Assembly: GCA_026214975.1 (NCBI GenBank)
Contig: CM047806.1
Coordinates: 53,833,947 to 53,897,946 of the forward strand
Reading direction: 5' to 3'
DNA from: Gentiana macrophylla
Lineage: Eukaryota > Streptophyta > Magnoliopsida > Gentianales > Gentianaceae
DNA length: 64,000 nucleotides
The notes under the pieces are model-generated. The model did no database searches and was not told the DNA's origin. It saw only the letters and a program-made list of their open reading frames with translations. A program made the position numbers and the translations under genes. Of this stretch, positions 1 through 12,030 are shown in pieces. Numbering within the stretch: the first letter of the stretch is position 1; every line of letters begins with the position of its first letter.

Positions 1-830
1 CAATCTTGTTCCTCCACTGTATTCAAATCTGGAAAGCCTTATGGTGATAGAACAAGCCTTGGATTTGGAACTCAACAATCTAATAAGAGTGGATCCAAGA
101 AGGTTATCAACCTAGTACCGCATCTGGTCCTAAGTTTGTGCCTGCACAAGATCTACCTCCCAAAAAGGTTGTTGAGGCAGTAAAGCCTACTGAGAAGACT
201 TCAAGGAAGCAAAATCAGAAGTCAAAGAGGTCAACATCACCTAACAAAAGGAATAAATCCAAAAGTAGGACTATTGTACCTTCTAGACCTGCTGATAGCA
301 GATCTGCTACCAAGTCTGTTGGACCACAAAAGGGTAAAAATCAGAAATATTCCAAGGATAAGAATCCTAAACCTAAAAATGTCAATCATTCAAGGGATAC
401 TTATCTCAGGGGGAAAGGTAGATTGTTCCCTACTGATGATGATTGGAATATTCCTGCCTTCAATGCTAGAAACAATAGATATAACCATAATGCTAGGGTA
501 AGACCTCAGCAATGGACTCAACAGAGGACTCAACAGACTCCATATTACAGGGCTGTTCCTAACAAACAGCAAACCTATGGTTATACTAGTGCTTCTAACA
601 ATAGAAATCACTCCAAACAGCATTACATACCAAAAGGCCAGAAAGCATATGTGAATCCTACACAACCAACTGTTAAACCTTATGGATGTGTAGAATACAA
701 GTATGAACAAAAGTATGATACCTTTCAAAGAAGACCTTATGGAAACTTGCCAAGGGTCATACTTACTACTGACCATCATGGACCCAAATAGTTTTGGGAA
801 CCTAAAATGTATCAACTTTGTTTTGTAGGG
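1..830 (+). pseudogene. Copia A: gag C-terminal / gag-pol linker, frameshifted
   Basis: The longest open stretch is 138-788, very rich in K, R, N, Q, P and Y, as in the linker between gag and protease in SIRE-type polyproteins. It begins with GTG in the middle of the reading frame, so this is not a true start. The upstream 1-110 stretch is open in another frame (GDRTSLGFGTQQ), which indicates a frameshift near 100-110. No zinc knuckle is visible here; it would lie upstream. A stop follows at 789, just before the protease motif. Confidence 0.6.
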
Positions 831-2032
831 TGTCTGGTACTTTGACAGTGGATGTTCCTGACATATGACAAAGAATAAGCACTGCTTGTCAAATTTTGTG
901 GCAAACGATGGTCCAAGAGTGAATTTTGGCAACAGGAACACACCATGATACACAAGAGGATATGGCACACTTGTGAGAAATGGATTAACAATCAGGAATG
1001 TTGCATTTGTGAAAGGACTGGACTACAACCTACTGAGCACTGGACAATTTTGTGACATGGGTTACAAGGTCACTTTTGACAAAGACACATGTATTGTCAT
1101 TAGTGAAAGAGGTGATCAAGTTGTGTTGGCTAAAAGAAGACAACAAAACATGTATGTTGTGGATTGGACTACTGCTATTCCAGAAACTTGCCTGATTGTG
1201 CATACCAAGTCAAAACTTAATTGGTTATGGCATAAGAAGTTGAATCATCTAAACTTTGATGATATCAATCAGTTGGTGAAGAAGAAACTGGTGATTGGTT
1301 TACCTGAGATCACATTCAAGAAGAATGCTATATGTGATGCTTGTCAGCAAGGTACACAAACAAAATCAAGCTTCAAGTCAAAAACAAAGCAATCAACAAA
1401 AAGAGCCTTGGAACTGATGCACATGGATTTGTTTGTGCTAGTAACACCAACAAGTATAACAGGAAAGAAGTACACTTTAGTAGTTGTGGATGATTATTCA
1501 AGATACACTTGGGTAGTATTCATGAACAAGAAAAGTGAAACACTTCAAAAGATGCCTGAACTTTTGAAGAGATTGCAAAATGAGAAAAGTTTGACAATAG
1601 TGAAGATCAGATCAGACAAGGGTACTGAATTTCTCAATAAAGTTATAAGAGAATATTGTGAGCAGAATGGTGTACTACATCAACTAGTCTTTCTTTGGTA
1701 CACCTCAAAGAAATGGGGTTACGGAGAGAAGAAATAGGACTATGAAAAAAGTAGGAAGTTCTATGATTTGTGAAGCATTATTACCTGAAAAGTATTGGGC
1801 TAAAGCAATTAACAACATGCTATATACACAGAATAGAACCTTAGTGAACAAGAAGCTGCTGAAGACACCTTATGAGATCTGGAATGGAAGGAAACCTAAC
1901 ATCTCCTATTTCCATCCATTTGGAAGCAAATGTTTTATATTAAATCATAAGGAGCAATTGAAGACCTTTCAACCAAAATCAGATGAAGGAATCTTCTTGG
2001 GATACTCTTCACTGCCAGGGCATTCGTGGTAA
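831..2032 (+). pseudogene. Copia A: protease and integrase, with stops and a frameshift
   Basis: The aspartic protease motif reads DSGCS, stop, HMT. The stop codon is TGA at 859-861, inside the catalytic motif. Integrase follows from 973: an HHCC zinc finger (HKKLNHLN ... CDACQQG) at about 1,230-1,350, then the catalytic core with MDLF (first Asp, near 1,425) and RSDKGTEF (second Asp, near 1,615). The catalytic Glu lies in the TERRNRT motif near 1,722, but in a different frame, so there is a frameshift at about 1,690-1,700. The frame then runs from 1,742 to a stop at about 2,030. The protein cannot be made as one polyprotein. The role (maturation and insertion of the element) is known from the family. 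Confidence 0.85.
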
Positions 2033-2098
2033 TCGAACAAAAGGACACTGAAACATGAAGAAACAATACATGTTGTATTTGATGAACCTAAGTTCACT

Positions 2099-3973
2099 GG
2101 AATGGAAGATGAAGCTTCAGAACCTGCTGAGAATCAACAAGTCACTGATCCAGAATGTGTTGATGTTTTGGAAAGGATAAATGAGTTAAAGATCTCTGAC
2201 TCTGCCCCTGCTGATCACCCTGATGGTGACACTACTGATGCAACAACTGAAGCAGTTCAAGGATCTGTTGAACCTCCTGAAGCAACAGCAGACCCTACTA
2301 AAGATGATGTTCTTGAGAATCAATCTAACCAAAATCCATAATGGTTAAGGGATCACCCTGATGAGCAAGTTATTGGCAGCGTACAGCAAGGTGTAAGAAC
2401 TAGAAGACAATTAAAAGCAATGTTTACATGTTTTCTATCTCAAATGGAACCTAAAGTTGTTGAAGAAGCAATATCAGATCCAGATTGGATAATTGCTATT
2501 CAAGAAGAATTGAATGAATTTGAAAGAAATCAAGTTTGGACACTAGTGGAAAGGCCTAATCATGCAAACATAATTGGTACAAAATGGGTATACAGAAACA
2601 AATTGGATGAATCTGGTACCATTGTGAGGAATAAGGCCAAACTAGTAGCAAAAGGCTATTCTCAAGCAGAAGGAATAGATGTTGATGAAACATATGCCCA
2701 TGTTGCAAGATTGGAAGCTATCAGGTTATTCTTGGCATATGCTGCTTATAAAAACTTCAAGGTATATCAGATGGATGTCAAAAGTGCATTTTTGAATAGC
2801 ATTCTGGAAGAGGAGGTCTATGTTCAGCAACCTCCTGGTTTTGAGGTTAAAGATCAAAAAGATAAAGTGTACAGACTCAATAAAGCACTTTATGGTTTGA
2901 AACAAGCACCAAGAGCATGGTATGAGGCCCTATCTCAATTCTTGGTGGACAATGGTTTTACCAAAGGTACCATTGGCAAGACTCTTTTCAGAATCAATGA
3001 AGGAAACAACACCCTGCTGGTACAAATTTATGTTGATGACATAATATTTGGTTCTGAAAATGAATTACTATGTGAAAAGTTTGCTAATCTGATCAAAAGT
3101 AAATTCCAAATGAGTATGATGGGAGAAATGAATTACTTCTTAGGATTGCAAGTCAAACAGATGAAAGATGGTATCTTCATTCATCAAACCAAGTATACCA
3201 GGGAGCTACTAAAGAAATTTGGTATGGAAAATAGCACCAAGGTATCAACTCCTATGAGTACAAACATTAGATTGGATGAAGACAATGAAGGCAAAGATGT
3301 TGATAAGACCTTATACAGAAGGATGATAGGCAGTCTGCTGTACCTTACTGTCAGCAGACCTGAAATATCCTTTGATGTAGGTGTTTGTATAAGATTTCAA
3401 TCTAAACCAAAGGAAAGTCATTTAGCTGCAGTCAAAAGGATTCTCAAGTATCTAAAAGAGACTTTAGATGTAGGAATATGGTATTCAAAAGATGGAACCT
3501 TCAAGGTCATATCCTACTCAGATTCTGATTATGCTGGTTGCAAGATTGATAGAAAAAGCACCACAGGAACTTGTCAATTGATGGGAAATAGACTGGTTTC
3601 CTAGTTCAACAAGAAACATAATTCAATATCAACTTCCACTGCTGAAGCTGAATAAATTGCTGCTGGAAGCTGTTGTGCACAAATACTTTGGCTAAGACAA
3701 CAATTAAGGGATTATGGAATTGAAGAAAGAGAAATTCCTATAATGTGTGATAACACAAGTGCAATTGCAATCACAAAAAATCCTGTTTTGCACTCAAGAA
3801 CCAAACATATTGATGTGAGACATCATTTTATAAGAGATCATATTGAAAAGAAAGATGTGGTGGTTCTTTACATCCCTACTGAAGATCAACTTGCTGATAT
3901 TTTTACAAAACCACTGGATAGTGAAAGATTTGCTAAACTAAGGACTGAACTTGGAATTATAAAAGTTGAGTGA
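2099..3973 (+). pseudogene. Copia A: reverse transcriptase and RNase H, broken by stops
   Basis: An acidic spacer (2,102-2,341) leads into reverse transcriptase. [11 protein letters not shown] and [11 protein letters not shown] mark its N-terminal part, [11 protein letters not shown] carries the first catalytic Asp, and IYVDDIIFG holds the YVDD box at 3,029-3,040. RNase H follows, with [17 protein letters not shown] near 3,515-3,560, DNTSAIAI near 3,750, and the C-terminal TKHIDVRHHFI and LADIFTKPL motifs. Stops interrupt at 2,339 (TAA), 3,602 (TAG where Trp is usual) and 3,652 (TAA where Tyr is usual in AEAEY). The last open segment ends at 3,973. Only a few lesions are present, so this is a moderately young copy. 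Confidence 0.9.
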
Positions 3974-4004
3974 TACACCTATGATCAGCAATATACTGGA
4001 ATTC

Positions 4005-4190
4005 ACCAAGGGGATTAGTCTTTGCTATGTTGGGTGAGCTCACTTAGCAGACTAGTCATTGGTATCAACAATTCCATGTACTTATTTATGTTTGGACAAT
4101 TGAGCAAATGAAGTTGCCAAGGGGATTGATCTTTGTCCTGTTGGGTGAGCTCATTTGACAGATCAGTCATTGGTATTAAACTTCATCTTG
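4005..4190 (+). repeat. Two-copy direct repeat, period 112 bp
   Basis: CCAAGGGGATT at 4,005 recurs at 4,117, followed in both copies by a related block containing GTTGGGTGAGCTCA and CAGTCATTGGTAT. The two copies have diverged by several substitutions. Confidence 0.75.
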
Positions 4191-4435
4191 TATTATCAGT
4201 TGGACAAAACAAGATGAATTCAAAGATCAACAGAGCAACATTGTCAGCAGGCTACTGAGACGTTATGTCAGCAGGCTGTAGAGCCAAGTCTACTGATGGC
4301 AAAGTCTGCTGAGGCATACGTTACCGTCAAACTTTAACAAAAGTTAAAAACCAAAAGACCGGGATATTTATTTTATCTTTATAACCACAGTTACACGATC
4401 TGACGGTTACAATTCTTTATGGATAAGTTATGGGC

Positions 4436-4443
4436 CACGTGTC
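4436..4443 (+). promoter_or_regulatory. G-box / ABRE-like octamer CACGTGTC
   Basis: A CACGTG core followed by TC. G-boxes bind bZIP and bHLH factors. Here it lies upstream of the env-like region of A. Element B used GTGTC within it as its target site. Function is an inference only. Confidence 0.3.
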
Positions 4444-6283
4444 TGTTAGTAATACCATCCGCAACGGAAGCGATTTAAGGATCTAGATCTAGCTATAAAA
4501 TACACGTAATAAAATAACTAGATCTACATCTACAAAGGGGTTGTAGAACATACCTCTTGGATCTCAAAATCCAAGTTGAAGAACCGCAAAAGGAAGAATG
4601 AAAGATTGTGTGAAGAGCACCACGATCTTCCGTACGTGTGATCCAAGCAACTCCCGGTGGAAGGAAATTCTCGTCTCGAATCCTTCCGATATGCTACCCA
4701 GAAAAACCTCCAAGATTTTTCCTCAACCCCTTGGCCGAAATTTTCCTTCTCCTCTCTAAGAGGTGTAGGTCGAAATTTGTAGTGTGTTAAAAGGCTTGGG
4801 AGAACTCTCTTTATATAGGAGAGTAAAACTTAACCTCCAAGGATTTAATAATTAATACAAAATCAATTATAATAATCCCATTAAATAAAAGATAATCCCA
4901 TAATATTCTAGAACAAATCTAGAATAATATTTATCTTTATTTCTTTCCATAAATATTTATCCAATAAATATTTTATGCACATGTCTTTTTAATACACAGG
5001 AATACAATTTCTTGTTTACCAAAACATGTGTTGGGGCGAAAATTAGACTCATTGACCTAGTCAATATTAATTTTGCCATTACACAATAATTGGGTCAAGA
5101 TTATGGAAAATGTCTTTTCCACATATTTAATTATTTAGCCCAACTAATTTAATAGTCCACTAAACAATTAATTCACATATCATTTTAATGAAGTCCAACA
5201 AGTTCTAAATTAATATTATTAGGATTCGACGTCCGAGAATAGCTATGCTATATTAGGAGGCACGTCGGGGACCATGGACTAATAATCAGCGGCTCCGATA
5301 AATCAAATAAATAATTATCTTACGAAACGTAATAATTATATTCGATAAATCAATCACAGAATATGCCACCATAATCCCGTGATCGCACTCCTCCGATTAT
5401 GAGATTATATTTATCTCCTCACGAGAATAATAATAAGCGTCCATTGATATAATCATTACATATGGATTAATCCTCCATAGATCGCTCATTCTAAATCGGG
5501 AGTTACCGTTAACCCTTTTAGAACCTCTTATCATTATTTACCATTAACCCCTAGTGATCAATTAATTCATACAACTCACTGGTAGCTAATCGCTGCAATA
5601 TGAACTCGCGATCGATCGCTTTCTAGGATTAACAAATAAGGGAATCGTCTATCTACTTCCATAAATGGAAGGAATGGATTCCGTATCTGTGATAACACGG
5701 ACTACTCACTCAATCCAAGACAATGCCAATATGGGGTAATTCATACCACGACTCGGTGTAATCCTTAACCGCCAAGTCAAACCTCATACCGATTCAAGCA
5801 GTTGGACCGTGATCACCTCGGGATTAAGATATATCCATAAATATGATCATCCATTGATTTGATAAGACTTCTCGATTACGGAATTATATCGTGAACTCTA
5901 ATCAAATCGGTCCAGCCCTATATGATATATCTATCATATATAAATGCCCCACTAGGTTCTCTTAACCGAAAGTCCGGATAAGACAATCACATCTATTGTG
6001 TTATGGGCGCATTAATAGCACGTTAAAGGAGAGACCCGATACTCTCGATTAACTTTACTACGGGCTAATTGTATTTTAAGTATATCTTCACTATCTCAAT
6101 CCTCCCGTGTATAACCCATACACTGAGTTAAGTGATTATATAAACGATATACTTAGGGTTTTCTGTAGTGTAAATACTATTGTCACATCAGTGAATATGA
6201 GAATAATAAATATGAATAATAATATCATTTTATTTATTAAATAAAACAATTACAAAATTGTCTTTCGGGCATCACACCTAACA
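4444..6283 (-). repeat. LTR of element B (3' LTR in element orientation)
   Basis: Matches 12,031-13,871 almost throughout. Termini are TGTTAG...CTAACA. Confidence 0.9.
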
Positions 6284-9200
6284 ATCTCCCACTTGCACGA
6301 AAGCATGTGATTAATTGTTTTAGAGCACACCCTATTATTTAAACTACATCTCCCACTTGCTCTAAAGCAATGGAGACCCATCCCGTATTCTCGTAACCAT
6401 TAAGCATATCATAACCATTGCAGATGACAAAGTACACTCCGAGTGTGCCGTCGTAGGATAGGTCAGTGACTCGGGTAGTACCTACATCTAAATGTCATGG
6501 TTCTTAATGATTAGTCATGTTGTCGGCTCGAGACGATCCGTAGAACCGAAACGTTACCGGTCCATCTAATCATGCGGTACTTTCCCAATATGCTTTTGAC
6601 CTCTAGTGATTTCGAAAATCCTTATAAGCTACCCCTTCATCGTTTGCACAATGATGTGGTATCGGCTTCCAAATCTAGAATCACTCCCAGAGATGAAAAA
6701 AGAAATCCTTAAGCTATATCGCCTCTCTAGCTACTACAAAAGCCGCTAATCACCCAACTGGTTAAAGTCGAGTTGGCGTTGCTGGATTCCTCCAGGTAAT
6801 AGCTTCAACACAAGAGTAAACACTGAGCGTGAGATCGACTTAACGATCATCCTCAATCTGACTTAAAATCAAAATCAGTGTATCACACATATCCAAGTTC
6901 ACACATGAATATGTCCGCATATTATTCCTCGTTCTCTCAAGATACTAAAGGACACACTAAACTTGCTTTGTTAACCGCCGAATCTAAGATTCGATCAAAG
7001 TTGACGTTCAATAACCTGACCATCTCTTACTAGAAAGAGAATCTATCCCATTTCTCTTGATCCGAAGATTTAGAGAGTCATTCTTGAGGCATAGGGTAGA
7101 ACTTCCTCGTTGAATGTTGCATACACAGATGCATCATCTTAACCAATAAGATGGATGGGAAACCAGTGACTGATTCTAAAGAATTCGACCGAGTCAAACT
7201 CTTCAGAATGTTGTCCAAATCTCTGTTGCAGAGAATTGTGGCATTGTCAGATTCTGACTTCAGATAACACACCCATGTTGATTCCAACTGGTGCAATGTT
7301 ATCCTTCACAAACACTAATATATGTATATATTCACTATTGTACTAAAATTGATATCCAGTCTACAAAAGACTTATCAATATTCTGGTCAATAATCCACTT
7401 ATTATAGAAATATATGACTTCCAGTGACCGAGAGGTTTGCTTTTTATCCACAAAAGACATAAGCCTTGATAGTCATCCTGTCATAAGTTTATAAGGCAAT
7501 ACCCTTCTGTTCTGAATGAATCCAGACTCCGTTTGTTTGGCAAGAAAGTCTCAGGGAATCACCCCTATTTTCTGCTTCTGAACGAAATCATGCAATACTA
7601 AGTGGTAAGAGAGTTCAAGGTCTGATTAACTCTCTACTTCTTAGGGAATTACCCCTAGGCCACTCAAGCTTTGCTCTGAAAGATAAACTTTCCTATTCAT
7701 TGTACTCTTTTCCGTGTAGATCCAATTACTCCCACTGGGCCTGAGACGCTCAGGTGGTTCTACAAGAGTATGAACAGAACTGGAGTACCGAACTCCATTC
7801 ACAGGGTTATGGCTATTAAACCAACCTCTATTATCAGAATCCTATACTACTCACAAAAGAGCCATAGGTCATCAATCGATCCTCAGACTACAAAGTTCGC
7901 AGAACCCGTAATGGGTAATGGATAAACCATACTCCCAATACTTACTGGGTGGATCAAAATTCTGATCTAGTTTAGTAGTGTTTTAGTGTTATCACCAACA
8001 ACCGATGTTGGATGTGGTCTGATTTTAATCACTTAGTAACTACCTTGAGTAAACGTACTTCAAGGTTCAAGGTTTTTCTGTTCATAGACTCTATCAGAAA
8101 GGACGCAACAGTATAACTGTCCCTTCCCGATTTCAAGAATCTTATAACAAACCTTTTTCTCAATGCTACAAGATATATAACGATTGGTCACTGACCGAAC
8201 GTGTTCGTGAAATTCCCAGTCTTACCTTCAAGCACCGTGTGCTAAATTCTTATATTTATGGAAGTGGGGTGAACCGAATCCACACATTATCCATAAATTC
8301 CAAAGCATATTCTAGGTAGACTTCTTGGTCTTACATTTCAATGTAAACCGTTATTTCGCTTCCAATATCTTTATTGAGTTAAGCAGTGTATTGTAGCACA
8401 TCTAAAAACTATATAAGGCAATTTAACGGTTTCTCACTTAGTGAAAGCATTTCACTATGAGGCAAAGCCGAGCATCACCCGTAGGACTATGTGATGGCCT
8501 ATTTCGAGTATAGAATACTCTATCTCTGTTGGAAAACAGATAAACCTCAAAATATTTTGGATAAACTTACCGGAGTGTTTGAATAGTTATCGACAAGAAG
8601 TCACTACTGGAAGCTCCTACTAGCTTGTATCTTTCATCGACTCAAGTTCGTCATGAACAAGCTATGCTATACTACTTTTTATAACCATTATCCTTTCCCA
8701 ATTGAAAGGAAACTTAGTCATTGAACCTTTGAGACAATATAATCGATCGAGAAAGGAATCACCCCGAGCCGTCTTCGGTCTTGTCTTTTAGGGACTATGC
8801 ACTAACTATGGAATATGAAGAAGCGTTTATCTAAATATAGAAACCAATTGCTTTTAATAGTTCTTAAGATGTGTTTTATATACATATTTCAAATATTGTA
8901 AGTGGTTTTGACTTTATCAAACAAAAGTCCGAGTCTTGATTCGTACTTACAAATGGTATATTCACTTTCTATACGACAAACAAATTATCGAATAGAAGGT
9001 AAATCCATTTGTTCCAACTAATCTTAAACAGAAAATAATTTTTTCCGCGATATCCAAGGATTGAATCCGAGATTCATTTCCTTATATCACTCCCACTATT
9101 CTAGCTAAAATTAACTGCCCGTTGTTTACTCTTTTAATCGTTAAATGCACTGCTACTTTGTTCTTCCAAAGAACTTAGCTCAAGAAAATCGCCAAGGATT

Positions 9201-9449
9201 CATAGGTTGGTGATCCAAAATCACTGTCCTTATCCTATGATTTTCAGTTAATTAATTTTCGGTTCAAACCTTAAAATTTTCTCGCTTTAGGTGACTAACA
9301 CTTTTAGACATATTCTCCCATTCTTGACTTCCCGTGAATGGAAACAGTCTTGAACCAGCGGTTCGTTTGAGTAGACACTACTCTTGAACCGTGGGATGTC
9401 TATTTCGAGTGTTACTCGTCGGGACTTCTCGGATTTTTTTTAACATACC

Positions 9450-9830
9450 AGAAAAAACAACAAATCATAACATTAAAGCTCCCACTAGTTTATCGGTTCC
9501 AAATACCGTCTAACGAGCAATGCTTTATTTTTATGATTTTCCGATATTTTCGATTAGAAAATCTTTCGTACATAGTTCCAATGTTTCCAGAAAAACAACA
9601 AATCATAGACCTCCCACTAGTTCATCGATTCCAAATATCGTCCAACTAGCGACATTTCATGACTTTCCGGTTTTTCAATTAGAACGGTTACGTGTGTAGG
9701 CAGTTACACTTTTCTAATGTTCCAGAAAAAACAACAAATCATAAAGCTCCCACTAGTTCATCGATTCCAAATATCGTCCAACTAGCGACACTTCATGATT
9801 TTCCGATTTTTCAATTAGAAAATTACTCGT
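9450..9830 (-). repeat. Tandem triplication in the leader of element B
   Basis: Three units share AACAACAAATCAT, CTCCCACTAGTT, a TCGATTCCAAATATCGTC-like core, and TTTTCAATTAGAA. Anchors recur near 9,456, 9,594 and 9,729, about 135-140 bp apart. Each unit holds a CTCCCACT stretch, which on the element strand is a polypurine-like AGTGGGAG. Confidence 0.7.
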
Positions 9831-12015
9831 GTAATCACCTTTGATCAAACTAAGTTTGTCTTCCGTTTGACACGAATGACACTAATGACATACCTATATG
9901 TCACTCTGGTTTTAAAAGGCTTAAGAGAAAATATCTCTTTCGAAAAATAATTGCATTATCGATTAACTAGTTCAACGTCCTAGTTACTTTCCACTTTTTA
10001 ACGAAGTCAATACTAGTCAATTATAAATTTTTAAGCAATTTAGTAAGGGATATAATGATGTAAATAAAATGACATATATTAATTCAAGTTTAACACTACT
10101 ATATTATTTTATTTTAGGAATTGTAAACTATAAGTAAGTCTACTCTACCATTCCAAGGTTTTAACCTCGCATCTCGAAGTGCACTGTAGGTAGGTCAAAG
10201 AGATGACGGTTAAATCGAGACAATCTCATCAATGAATAACTTGTGAGAATCGAACATCCCACGAGAATCGAACATCCCTTTATTCATTGACTACCTTCCT
10301 TTTAGCCTAGATATTATCAAGAATACCCATGATGAGTGTGACCTACTATATCGGATCTCTTAGTGCGCCCGAGTGTGCCGTCGTAGGATAGGTCGGTGAC
10401 CCGATGAGTACCCAAAAATCCTATCCTTTCGGAGACCAAGCCATGAATGTTGATAGGGGTGAACACCATCCGTAGGGGACGAAATCAAAGCGCCGCGGGC
10501 GCGTCACCCTTCTCTCACTTACTTGTATCTATAGTAGAGGCCGTGGGGTTGGTGCCGCCTCCCGCCTCCCACTCAATATTTTGGAAGTGGTGGTGGGTAA
10601 ACTAACCACGTCTTTTTGATGTTAACATAAAAGCACATCAAATCAAGGATTCCGAATGGTGTCGGTAACGTAGGCAAGCCTACCCGTCCTATTCGTTGGA
10701 ACATATGTGACAGTCGGACGAAGTCGGATCAAGAGAGCCCCATTGAGGTAAGAAGGAATCACCCCTCCGCTCACCGGTGTAGCTTAGTCTTGCCGGACCC
10801 CCGTGCATACATCACACTAGGAGGGTTCAGTCGGTCGAGCAAAGCTCAGTTGACCACCCAACCTATAGGCGAACCGTTGTTATCCAAGATTTATTGTTCT
10901 TTTACCATCATTCAATCTCGTAGACACTACGAATCGAAAACGTGATCTCGTTTGGGCTTTTACGGCGGTTCACCGAGAACACACACCGAAAAGGCTTAAC
11001 GATTTCATAACCCGTCCTCGGATCTTTAATTAGTTACTAAATTAATTAATTACCACGTATTAATTAAATTTCAACTAATTACGCGAGTTTGTATACATGC
11101 CTATTTTAATTACCAAAATTAAAATTCTACATGTATGCATGGAGTGGATTTATGATATGATGCATGTCATGGCAATTCCGATTTTATATTTATTTTATGA
11201 TCAAACACATAAAAATAAATTATGGAAAATTTAAACACCGAGATGGATCGTTGGTACTTCATATCTAACCTATTTTCTAAGGAAAAGTAAACATTTAATC
11301 TAAGTCTTCAAATCTCGATCTTCGATCTTGATCTTGAAACTTCCCGATCTCGAACCTTCGATCTCGACACGAACCACGAACGACGAGGAGAGGAGGCCGT
11401 AATATACCAATATATTAAAATATATTTATATTACAAAGTTGTTTTATAATTTTTTTTTTTGTGTACTAATTGCCCTCGGCAAACTTATCTAAAAAAAAAT
11501 TTAGGTTTTTTTTTTTCACGGCTGTTATGCAAATATAATTTTTCTTTTTCTTTTTTTTTTTTTTTTATTTGGTCAAACCTTGCGGCCAAACCTAATACAT
11601 TAGGTTACAAAAAAAGAATTTGCTGCCGCCAAAAAAATTTCCGACGGAAAAAAAAAAATTAATTAAACAATTCGGCCTCCTCCCGTTTTTACTTTCTTGA
11701 TGATTTTCAACACCATGATCTTCGTCGTCTCGAACCCGGATTAAAATTAAAAAAACAAAGGGTACTACATTTTACAATTTTTCGCATGACATAAATTACA
11801 CATCATATGCTTAATTGATGCTAATCAAAAGAGCTACAAAATAGATCTACGGGTAAACAGTACCAACCTCAATCCATCTCTTCAACCAAGACAATCGCAA
11901 CATAAAAAAAATACATACATGTGCATCGGCCCCAATAAAAAAAATTGGGACAAAAAATCTACATGTTTACCGCTCCTAGATCTAATATTTTATACGTATA
12001 AATATAGATCACCTA

Positions 12016-12030
12016 GGCGACTGATACCAC
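12016..12030 (-). other. Primer-binding site of element B
   Basis: The reverse strand directly after the LTR reads GTGGTATCAGTCGCC. The TGGTATCAG part matches the complement of initiator tRNA-Met 3' ends, the usual copia primer. Confidence 0.75.

Larger units (their letters stand above)
1..4443 (+). mobile_element. Ty1/copia element A (SIRE/Maximus type), left part
   Basis: This is the left visible part of a copia retrotransposon. Its 5' LTR and most of gag lie before the window. Domain order is gag remnant, protease, integrase, reverse transcriptase, RNase H, which is the copia order. The element is interrupted at 4,443 by element B and resumes at 13,872 with an env-like region and its 3' LTR. 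A third coding region downstream of pol, together with the RNase H style, points to the SIRE/Maximus lineage. The lineage call is an inference from family knowledge. The coding region is dead, with several stops and frameshifts. Confidence 0.88.
3974..4443 (+). other. Copia A: spacer between pol and the env-like region
   Basis: No open frame of note. It holds a 112-bp tandem duplication (4,005-4,190), several CTGCTGA/TCAGCAG motifs at 4,239-4,310, and a CACGTGTC G-box/ABRE-like octamer at 4,436-4,443. Element B inserted directly after the octamer. The spacer resumes at 13,877. Confidence 0.6.
6284..12030 (-). pseudogene. Element B internal region: decayed copia, no intact ORF
   Basis: Just inside the left LTR, the reverse strand reads TGCAAGTGGGAGAT, a polypurine tract. 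The longest relic frame is 7,078-7,296 minus (72 codons) with ILLVKMMHLCMQHSTRKF. This parallels ILLVKM...HFFACYIQRE in element C (25,762-25,983) and resembles the MQDSKKG-type stretch of copia polyproteins just after reverse transcriptase. The rest is stop-rich on both strands. A triplicated block lies at about 9,450-9,830. The leader next to the primer-binding site (11,400-12,015) is A/T-tract rich. Confidence 0.65.
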
